A DNA stretch of 64,000 nucleotides. It comes from Rhynchopus sp. YZ270_cl-10. Taxonomy: Eukaryota; Euglenozoa; Diplonemea; Diplonemida; Diplonemidae. Both the position numbers and the translations under genes were made by a program. Within the stretch, counting starts at the first letter, position 1. The number at the start of each line of letters is the position of its first letter. This document shows, one piece after another, positions 55,520 to 64,000 of the stretch. The notes below the pieces were generated by a model. The model saw only the letters and a program-made list of their open reading frames with translations. It did not search any database and was not told the DNA's origin. The stretch is taken from NCBI GenBank assembly GCA_964035575.1, contig OZ037875.1, positions 558,001-622,000 on the forward strand, in the 5' to 3' direction.

Positions 55520-58500
55520 CTAGACGTTTTCAGCGTACTCACTCGATGACTTCTTAGTAAACTTCTTCTTCGAACGAGTGGGCTTCATGCTTGCAGTGGA
55601 AGCGCTCATGTCGGCTTCTGTCCCTGTCGGGCTTGCTGGGTCTGCTGTGCTGGTAGGACTGGCCGGGTTCGTCTGAGCATCATGTGTCTCGTCGTCAGCC
55701 TTCTTGTTCATTTCAGTCTGCTCAAGCAGGGCAGACTTGTCCATCTCAAAGTCGCCAAACTCCTTCGAGTACTTCTCTTCGTCATCCAGCCTGTTCTTGC
55801 GCTTACGGTAGAGCAGCTGTGGTGGGGTGTGAAAATTAAAGTAGCAAGGGAAAATGGTGTACTCACAACGAACTGAAAGGGGAATAAAGAGGGTATGAAA
55901 TGTGGGCCACATACGAAGGCAAGCAGCAGGCAGCAGAGGAGGAGAAGCCCAACGAGGAGAAGGATCCACCACGGGAAGGCGTCGTCGTCGTCATCGTCCT
56001 TGTAGCTGCCAGCACCACGTGCAGTGAACCACGGTGCGTACGTCTCGCCCTCTGGCAGGGGTGTGTTCAGAGCGGGGTTCCATGTCGCACCTTCGGGGAG
56101 TTCTGTAGCAGGTGCCGAGGAGGGCGGTGCGAAGGAGAGCTGTCCGGGTGCAAGGGTTCTCCTCACACGCTCAACTTTCTTAATGCATACGTCAGACTCC
56201 CACTGGCAGTAGTTGTTGGCCTGGCACGCGACCTGGATGTTGTACGTGGTGCAGTCCTTGTCAGTACACTTAGATGTGGCGTCCCAAGCACAGTTGCTGT
56301 CACCCTCACACTGTGCCTCGACGTTGTGACCCCCGCAGTCAGGTCTCGCTGTGCACTCAGAGGCAGTGCTGTCCCACTGGCACGACCAGTCGCCGTCGCA
56401 CACAGGCTGTCCGTTGTACGTCTTGCACAGAGAGGTTGGGATGCACGCCTTAGAGACGTCCCATTCGCAGTTGGCTGCACCGTTGCACATCGTCTCCATC
56501 GTGAAGGAGCAGTCCGGCTTCTCAACACACTTAGGTGTCGCTGCGTCCCACTGGCAGTTCGTGTCGTCGGTGCAAAGAATCTGTGTGCTGTATCCACATG
56601 GCGGCTTGTCAATGCACTGGTTCGCATCCCACAGACAGTGCGCAGTCACGTCGCACACGACCTGTGCAAGTGGGGAGCACTTGTCAATGCACTGTGTGCC
56701 CGCCTTGTCCCACTGGCAGTTCAAAGACCCGTCGCATGTCTGCTGTGCAGAGTATCCAGGGCACGGGGCCTTGTCAACACACACAGACTGGGTGGTGTCC
56801 CACTGGCAGTCTGCGTTCGGGTTGCAAGTTGTCTTCGTTTTGAACCCTGCACACGAGCGCTTGTCCCCGCACTCGCTCTTGTCGGTGTCCCACACGCAGT
56901 GCAGCGCGCTGTCGCAGATTGGCTGTGCACCCTGTGCAGAGCACTTGTCAACACAACGTGTGCTGTCGGCATCCCATTGGCAGCTTGTCGTGTCGCAAGT
57001 GGCCCCCGATCCGAATCCGATGCAGGGCAGCTTGTCGGTACACACTGTCTTCGTCGCATCCCATTGGCAACTGGCCGTGCTGGTGCATGGCATCTCCACG
57101 AGAGACGAGCATGGGGGGTTCTCAATGCACGTCTTCTTTGCAGTGTCCCACTGGCAGATCTTGGAGGCGTAGCAGGTCAGCTCTGCAGTGTTGGCAGAGC
57201 ACTTGTCCACACACACGGTGTTGGCGGCATCCCACTGGCAGTTGGCGGCGTCGCAGGTGGTCTGTGCGATGTGCGACGGACACGTATCAACACACTTGTC
57301 TGAGGCAGCATCCCACTTGCAGACCGAGGAGGCGTCACAAGCAGGCTGGGCGGTGTGTGTTGGGCACTTGTCGACACATGTGGTGCTCGTGAAATCCCAC
57401 TGGCAGTTGCTGGCAGCATCGCACACCGCCTGCATCCCATGCGACTCGCATTTCTCAAGACACTGCTTCTGCTGCGAGTTCCACTTACACTGCGAAGCAC
57501 TGTCGCAAGTTGGCTGCGCTCCGAAACCTGTGCACGGTGGCTTGTCGACACATTCAGACTTGGTGGTGTCCCAGTCACAGTTCTTTGTTCCCTCGCATGA
57601 TGGCTGCATCTTGTGTGCGGGGCACTCATCAACGCACTGCGTCGTTGTGGAGTCCCACTTGCAGGCTGTGGCGTCATCGCAAGACGGCTGTGCAGAGAAC
57701 ATGGGGCACGTGTCAACACAGGTCTTCTTCTCAGAATCCCATTGGCACTCCGCCTTGGCGTCGCAAGTCGGCTGCGCTCCGTAGCCTGTGCATGGAGGCT
57801 TGTCAACACACTTCGAGGACTCCCACTTGCAGTTCAGAGCGGTGTCGCAGACGTCCTGTGTTCCGTGTGATGGGCATGTGTCAACGCACTGCAGCTTTGT
57901 TGCGTCCCACTTGCAGATCGTGGAGTCGTCGCACGTAGGCTGGGAAGTGATGGAGGGGCACTTGTCGACACATCCAACTGTCTCCGTGTCCCACTTGCAG
58001 CTCGCTGCAGCGTTGCAGACTGGCTGTGCACCATACCCTGTGCACGGCGGCTTGTCAATGCACGCAGTCTTGGTGGAGTCCCACTGGCAGTAATCCGCAC
58101 CATCACAAGTTGGCTGTGTCGAGTATGCAGGGCACTTGTTAATGCACTCTGTGGCTGCAGAGTTCCACAAACAGTTCGTCGCACCGTTGCAAGTTGTCGC
58201 TGTGGAGAGGGTCGGGCATTTGTCGACGCACTGGGTGTTTGTTGCATCCCACTCGCAGTTGTCGTCTCCGGTGCAGGTTGGCTGTGCGATGTAGCCAGTG
58301 CAGGGGCGCTTGTCAACACAGGTGTTTGTCGCATCCCACTCACAGCTGGTGGCATCATTGCAAACCTTTTCTTCCATGTGGGCAGGGCATTTGTCAACAC
58401 ACTTGGTGTTGGCTGTGTCCCACTGGCAGTGGGCAGCACCTCCGCAGACCTGCGACGTCATGTGTGTGGAGCACTTGTCAACGCACGTCGATGTTGCAGT

Positions 58501-61500
58501 GAGGTACTGACACCTGTCCGTCTTGCCGCACGTCACTGGTCTGCCGTCGTGTGCAGAGCACTTCTCAACACACTTCTCCGTCGAGTCCCATTCGCAGCTT
58601 GCAGTGCTGTCGCAGTTAGCTTTGATCAGGGAAGAACACACAGGCTTGTCAACACATCTTGACGCAGCACCAGCTGTGGTTGGCTCCATCATGCAGTACG
58701 ATGTTGCGACACAGTTGACAGCGTCAGTGCCGTACGACGTGCACGGTGTCTTGTCGACGCACTCGGAGGCTGTGGTGTCCCACTGGCAGTTCGTTGTCAC
58801 ATCACACGTCTGCGCCGCCTTGTATGCCGGACACTTGTCGACACACTGCGTCTTCGACGAGTCCCACTGGCAGCTTCCAGTGGTGTCGCAGGTGGGCTGC
58901 GACGTGTGCGAGGGACACTTGTCGACACACTCAGTCTTGGAAGCGTCCCACTGGCAGTTGCCTGCAGCGTCACAAGTTGGCTGCGAGCCGTACGAGGGAC
59001 ACTTCTCAATGCACTGTGTGTTTGCGGCGTCCCACAGACAGTTGGAAGCACTGTCACAGATTGGCTGCGATGTGTATGCAGGGCACTTGTCAACGCATGT
59101 GGTCTTGGAGGTGTCCCACTGGCAGTTGGTCTTGCCATCGCACGTTGGCTGTGAATCGTACACAGGGCACTTGTGGATGCACTCGGAGCTTGCTGTATCC
59201 CATTGGCAGTGCTTGTCGGTGGCACATACCACATACGAAGCGTGGTCCGGGCACGCAATAACTGGTGCGCCAGTGGTTTCAGGTGTCAGTGTGGCAGGTG
59301 CATCCGTCGCAGGCGCGTTGGTTGGTGCAAGCGTGAAAGGTGCTGATGTGGCAGGTGCGTAGGTGTTTCCGGCCGTAGGTGCGTCAGTTGTCGTTGTTGT
59401 GGGGGATGCTGTGGACGTGGTGCCTGGCGCTGTCGTGGGTGCAACAGTGTCAGGGGCTTCTGTGTTCACCACCACACTGCCGGGTGCCAGTGTCGGTACC
59501 ATTGTGTTGTCAGGTGCGAGACTGGGTGCACCAGTCGACGTGCCAGTTGCAGGTGCATCAGTTGCGGGAACCATTGTGTCATCAGGTGCAAGAGTGGGTA
59601 CATCAGTTGTGACCGGTGCGTCTGTTGCAGGTGCAACAGTGGGTGCGGCTGTCGGTGCGTCAGTTGGCACCATTGTTGGCGTGCCAGTTGCAGGTGCATC
59701 GGTTGTGGGAACCATTGTGTCATCAGGTGCAAGAGTGGGTACATCAGTTGTGACCGGTGCATCTGTTGCAGGTGCACCAGTGGGTGCGGCTGTCGGTGCG
59801 TCTGTTGGCACCATCGTTGGCATGACAGTCACAGGTGCATCAGTCGTGGGAACCAGTGTGTCATCAGGTGCAAGAGTGGGTGCATCAGTCGTGGCCGGTG
59901 CGTTTGTTGCAGGTGCACCAGTGGGTGCGTCTGTTGGCACCATCGTTGGCGTGCCAGTCGCAGGTGCATCAGTCGTGGGAACCATTGTGTCATCAGCTGC
60001 AAGAGTAGGTGCATCAGTTGTGGCCGGTGCGTCTGTTGCAGGTGCACCAGTGGGTGCGGCTGTCGGTGCGTCTGTTGGCACCATCGTTGGCATGACAGTC
60101 GCAGGTGCATCAGTCGTGGGCACGTCCGTGTAACCAGGTGCAAGAGTGTCAGGAATGAGTGTGTCAGGTGCGTTAGTGTTGGTGTCTGGGGCATCAGTTG
60201 GTACCTCGGTATCATCGGGTGCGGTTGTGTCAGGTGCAGTTGTTTCTGGTGCAGTTGTGTCAGGCGCAGTTGTGTCGGGTGCAGTTGTTTTTGGTGCAGT
60301 TGTGTCGGGTGCAGTTGTAGCGGGTGCAGTTGTAGCGGGTGCAGTTGTTTTTGGTGCAGTTGTGTCGGGTGCAGTAGTTTCTGGTGCAGTTGTGTCAGGC
60401 GCAGTTGTGTCGGGTGCAGTTGTTTTTGGTGCAGTTGTGTCGGGTGCAGTTGTAGCGGGTGCAGTTGTTTCTGGTGCAGTTGTGTCGGGTGCAGTTGTGT
60501 CGGGTGCAGTTGTAGCGGGTGCAGTTGTAGCGGGTGCAGTTGTTTCTGGTGCAGTCGTGTCGGGTGCAGTAGTTTCTGGTGCAGTTGTAGCGGGTGCAGT
60601 TGTAGCGGGTGCAGTCGTGTCGGGTGCAGTTGTTTTTGGTGCAGTTGTGTCCGGCGCAGTTGTTCTTGGAGCAGTTGTTTTTGGTGCAGTTGTGTCAGGT
60701 GTCTCTGTGCAAGGAGCCTCCGTTACAATGGATTTGCACTTAGTGAAAGAAATGTCCTTGGGATGGGAAGAATCACCATCAATCCAGGAGTCGTCGCTGC
60801 AGCCCCGGTTGGCCACTCCCCATCTCGTCCACTTCGACCCGTCCCACACCTGTGCACCAGCAACGTACCAGCCATCGTGTTGCGTGCTTGTCCAGTCGTT
60901 GTTATGTTCAATGCGCACTTCCTTCAAGTCGTCAACGCTGAATGGCCCAACAGTCTTCCAGTGCCACACCTCTCCGATGCCTGGGCTGGAGACTATTCCC
61001 TTCGTTGGGAACTTGGCACCACTCTTCGAAATGAGCTCGATTTCAAAATCCTCAACAGATTCAGCATCGTACTGCAGCCCAGTCGAGATGATAACTTCGA
61101 TGTCGTTACACCTGGAGAACTCAAGGTACGACGGGTGTGCCGAGTCCTTGTCGACCCACTCGCCCATTTTGCAGCCCATGTCGGCAATCCCGAAGATCTG
61201 CCACCTGTGGTCCTCATCCAGTACCTCCACCTTCTCGATGTACCAACCGTCGCTCCCACCGTTGTCGATACGCAGGGTCTCAGCATTCGATGCAGGGAAC
61301 GGAGCAGTCACCACACGCCAGAACACCTCGCCACCTTCAGGGCTGTGCGCCTTCGCTGTCGATGACTTCGCTCCGTTTTTGTTGGAAATAACAATCGGGA
61401 AGTCATGGTCGGATTCCGACGATTTTTGGTCACCGGTGGTGATGCGCAACTCAATCTGGCCTGTGACCGGTGAGGATGAGGTGCAGAGGCGGAAGTTGAG

Positions 61501-62253
61501 CACTTCAGGGTCCTTGCCACCCTTGTCGAGCCACGAGCTCTCTTTGCAATTCAAATTTGGGAGTCCCCACCGCTGCCACACATTGTACTTGTCCATCACC
61601 TCAACAGCCTCAACGTACCAGCCATCCGATCCGGCCGCGTCAATCTTCACTTCCGTCAGTTCGTGAACCGGCCACGGAGACACGACACGGATGTGCTCCA
61701 TGTCGTACTTGTCAGGGCTCTTGATTTGGGGGTACGGCGTGATCTTCTTGCTGCCAGACTTCAGCTCAACGTCGAAGGTGTGTTTCGACCCCGAGCTCTT
61801 GTCCCCACCAGTCGTGACACGCACGTTGATTTCGTGACAAGGAATAAACTTAGCGTACTCCGGGTGGCTCGAGTCCCCGTCGACCCAGCTCGACTGCTGG
61901 CACGTACCCTCAACACCCCAGGTGCGCCAGAAGCCGTCCGCATCCTTGACCTCCACCTTCTCGATGTACCACCCATCGGCGCCATTGTGGTTGATGCGGA
62001 CCGACGTGGCCTTCTCAGTGGGGAAGGGCGAGCCTTCAAACACAAGGTACGTCGACTCCCCAATGTCAGGCCTATGCACGTCCTGCGAGGGAGCCTCTTC
62101 TCCTGTCGACGACGACACAATGATGGGGAAGGTGTGAATGGAGTGACTGTCCACGAGACCGCCAGTCGTGAAGCGCACATTCACCTGGTACTCCTCCACA
62201 GTTGTGCACGCCCCCACAGTTGTGCACAACATAAGCGGCAACAGGTGCGCCAT
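55520..62253 (-). CDS. Giant PLAT-like/mucin/cysteine-repeat membrane protein, copy 2
   Basis: Exons 62253-55915 and 55816-55520 give 2211 residues. Signal peptide MAHLLPLMLCTTVGA. Only four PLAT-like domains (about 20-510). The first begins like domain 1 of copy 1 (TGEEAP...STYLVFE) and continues like domain 9 (DGFWRTWGVEGTC); the second matches domain 10; the last two match domains 15 and 16. The mucin-like region (about 514-997) starts with many five-residue TTAP[DKEA] units, then longer TDAP/TMVP units. The GQICEDPD cysteine module of copy 1 is absent. The 36 cysteine repeats (about 998-2032) are almost identical to copy 1, and the membrane helix is the same. The tail (98 residues) differs modestly. 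This is a shortened paralogue with every structural part intact and no break seen. The role is inferred as for copy 1. Confidence 0.9.
55817..55914 (-). other. Intron of surface-protein gene copy 2
   Basis: Donor GTATGT begins at 55914 and acceptor CACCACAG ends at 55817; 98 nt, phase 0. It joins CCLLLAF to LLYRKRKNRLDDEEK, exactly as in copy 1. Confidence 0.93.
60220..60705 (-). repeat. 15-bp tandem repeat coding for TTAPx units
   Basis: About 32 head-to-tail 15-bp units of the GGTGCAGTTGTGTCG type on the plus strand. They code on the minus strand for TTAP followed by Asp, Lys, Ala, Glu or Arg. All units keep the frame. Copy 1 has no such run at the matching place. Confidence 0.93.
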
Positions 62254-62305
62254 TGCTATCCTATTTCTCCTTTTCTTTGTTTTGTGTAGTTCAACAGAAA
62301 ATATT

Positions 62306-62453
62306 CTGTGAGGTGCGGTGTTTGTGGGAGGAGAAGAAATGGAAAGATATTCAAAAGATGGGAAATTCCTTTTTTATAAGAACAGAACCAAATCCCTTTT
62401 GGAAAGTACTTCAAACGGGAGAGGGGCGAGAGAAGGGAGAGACTGTCACTCAC
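62306..62453 (-). other. Probable 5' UTR acceptor/intron of surface-protein copy 2
   Basis: Acceptor CACCTCACAG ends at 62306, 52 nt before the ATG, and a donor-like GTGAGT starts at 62453. The acceptor and the CTCCCACAAACACCGCACC ahead of it are the same as in copy 1, but the donor side is not, so the acceptor is the better supported half. Confidence 0.5.
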
Positions 62454-62800
62454 TAAGTTGTGTCAGACACAATCACCGCCCTTTTTTCTTTATTTTCTTT
62501 CGTACAAGTACATGGTATTTATTTGTGACACAGGGGCATCCCCGCAAAGAGATGATCTAAGTACATGGATATAACAATAATGGGAGGGGCGGGTAAAACC
62601 AAAAAGAAAACAAAACGGTAAGATAAGACTGAGCCACGTATAGTCATACGAAAAAAAAGGGGGGAAACCCTTGTAAGATGAACCATGCCTCACGTGCGCA
62701 CTCATCTTTATAAAAAAAACGTATACTTCAATGCTGACTAAATTTCTAATGAGAAAACATGGTGTAACACTCACCCTTTCTTTTGCAAAGGTGTCGCGTG
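62454..62800. other. Spacer upstream of surface-protein copy 2
   Basis: About 350 bp, AT-rich, with no gene and no strong repeat. It must hold the 3' UTR of the coiled-coil gene and any processing signals for copy 2. Confidence 0.6.
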
Positions 62801-64000
62801 TCAGGGATATGCCTTGAAGGAGGACCGCGGGCTGACGAGCTCTGAGAGGAGACGTGTTGCTGAGGAGAGGTTTGTGAGACGGTGTGAGAGGGCGTTGTCG
62901 TCTATACGGGCGCGCATCTGGCTCTCCATGTCGGTGACGTGCTTCATGGTCGTGGCTTCACGTTTCTCGGAAAGGCTTTGGTGGACGGACGCGACGTGTG
63001 CACGTTCCCAGGCAGAGTTGGTGCGAGCCTGCGCCGCTTCCGCTTCATGCACAAGGCGATGTGCCGCACCCTCCGCCAAAGCAACCTGGTGGCGCTGCCC
63101 CCTCAAGTCTGACTGCAGCACATCCACCTCCTCCTCCGCACGCTTGCGTGCGTGCTTGCCCTCAGACACCTGGCGTTTCAAGCACGACTCCTTCAGCTTC
63201 GTCCGTGAAAGCTCCTCGCGCAGGACGTCAGTCGTATTGTCAGCTTCACGAATGCGGCGCTTCACTGCAGCCGCCTCCCTGTCGCGCAGTGCAGACGCTG
63301 CCTGCATCTGATGCACCTTCGTCGAGTACTCACTCTGCTCGGATTCAACACGGCGGAGACGTGCACGCACCGCACAGCTCTCCTTCACAAGGTTATGCAT
63401 GTCGGCGTCGACCTGAGCCACTACTGCTGCCTTGGTTGTCTTCGCGTCGGAGCGTGCCGTCGTGAGGTCACGTTTGAGTGTGTCGGTCTCCTTGCGTTGT
63501 GTGTTCTCCAAGTGCACCATTCTGCGTGATGCACGGCTGGCGTCCTGCTGAGCTTCTATGCACTGCCCCTTGAGCGCTTCAGCCTCGCTGTTCGCACGGC
63601 GTGTGCCTTCGCGTGCTGCCTGTAGGTCACGTTGTACTTGCGAGTAGGACGACTTCAGACGTTCGAGCTCTATCCTTAGGGACTGCGACGCGTCGTTAGC
63701 CTGCTGCAGTGCCTGCGAGCTCTGGACAAGCTGCTTGCGGAGGTCGCGCAGCTCAGCGTCCCGACGGTGCACCTCCTGCTGCACGTCACGGCGGCGCTCG
63801 CCGGAGGTCTTGACCTCCTCAAGGTTCTTCTTGCGCAGTTCCTCCACCTCGGCAGACATCGTGGTGACCTCCTCCTCAGTGCGGCGCAGAGCCTCCTTCA
63901 CCCCAGACACCTCCGTCTGCAGACGTGCGGTCTCGACCTCGTGGCGCGCCTTTGCATCCTTTAGGTTGTTCGTCGCCTTCTCCATCGCCTCCTTGTGCTC
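62801..64000 (-). CDS. Long coiled-coil protein, C-terminal part
   Basis: The frame is open from the right edge to a stop at 62801-62803 (399 residues), so the 5' end lies outside the window. Almost the whole visible part is charged heptad-repeat helix (for example RLQTEVSGVKEALRRTEEEV and LRKQLVQSSQALQQ) with very few helix breakers. It ends in a short non-coil tail, TNLSSATRLLSELVSPRSS. No motor, kinase or membrane segment is visible. Proteins of this kind are typically cytoskeletal, flagellar or centrosomal; nothing here decides between them. It cannot be assigned to SMC or kinesin families without its N-terminus. Confidence 0.85.
   Translation of the reverse strand, partial: EHKEAMEKATNNLKDAKARHEVETARLQTEVSGVKEALRRTEEEVTTMSAEVEELRKKNLEEVKTSGERRRDVQQEVHRRDAELRDLRKQLVQSSQALQQANDASQSLRIELERLKSSYSQVQRDLQAAREGTRRANSEAEALKGQCIEAQQDASRASRRMVHLENTQRKETDTLKRDLTTARSDAKTTKAAVVAQVDADMHNLVKESCAVRARLRRVESEQSEYSTKVHQMQAASALRDREAAAVKRRIREADNTTDVLREELSRTKLKESCLKRQVSEGKHARKRAEEEVDVLQSDLRGQRHQVALAEGAAHRLVHEAEAAQARTNSAWERAHVASVHQSLSEKREATTMKHVTDMESQMRARIDDNALSHRLTNLSSATRLLSELVSPRSSFKAYP

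Larger units (their letters stand above)
53014..62335. repeat. Segmental duplication, unit 2
   Basis: Counterpart of 35322-52004, in direct orientation. Across the cysteine-repeat part the two units keep a constant offset of 15518 bp for about 3.4 kb, with no insertion or deletion. Confidence 0.9.

Noticed and set aside
60220-60705. CRISPR-like array or satellite DNA
   Set aside because: It is a 15-bp coding repeat kept in frame within a mucin-like domain.

Overview
The window is nuclear DNA from a protist. Coding stretches are GC-rich, and the spacers between them are long, AT-rich and full of homopolymers and short dispersed repeats. All seven protein genes I can support lie on the minus strand. 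Genes carry ordinary GT-AG introns of about 100-275 nt that join domains exactly in frame. Several starts sit 16-52 nt downstream of a polypyrimidine-AG acceptor with no obvious coding exon upstream. One-sided gene order, apparent leaderless acceptors and a calpain-like gene with an altered active site together suggest a euglenozoan, perhaps a diplonemid. This is an inference: no spliced-leader gene or rRNA is visible.

Layout from left to right. (1) 1-2000: the first 666 codons of a Gln- and Pro-rich protein that runs off the left edge. (2) 3161-10167: a two-exon SMCHD1/GMI1-type gene, with a ubiquitin-like region and GHKL ATPase at the N-terminus and an SMC hinge at the C-terminus. (3) 10.2-19.3 kb: no supportable gene, only dispersed repeats. 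(4) 19344-20807: DPH2, diphthamide synthesis. (5) 21667-22854: a RING-like/TRAF-zinc-finger/coiled-coil protein. (6) 23374-23967: a nested, repeat-bearing mobile-element candidate. (7) 24211-29433: a three-exon LRR plus calpain-like protein with seven beta-sandwich domains and an altered catalytic triad. (8) 29.5-40 kb: no supportable gene, with homopolymer tracts, dispersed repeats and three foldback elements, one nearly perfect. (9) 39987-51922 and 55520-62253: a tandem pair of very large type I membrane proteins. Each has a signal peptide, PLAT-like domains (16 in the first, 4 in the second), a mucin-like Thr/Pro region, 36 four-cysteine repeats, one membrane helix and a short cytoplasmic tail. 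(10) 62801 to the right edge: the C-terminal 399 residues of a coiled-coil protein.

The most notable content is the tandem pair. It comes from a duplication that also carried several kilobases of 3' flank (about 35.3-52.0 kb and 53.0-62.3 kb). The two cysteine-repeat blocks stay in register over about 3.4 kb, with only about 1% difference by eye. The PLAT arrays and mucin regions, by contrast, have been heavily remodelled. The second copy's flank also carries two insertions that the first lacks, one of them a 505-bp element with inverted ends. A 169-bp imperfect hairpin lies directly beside the duplication boundary. The proteins look like giant surface or adhesion molecules, but their function is not known from sequence.
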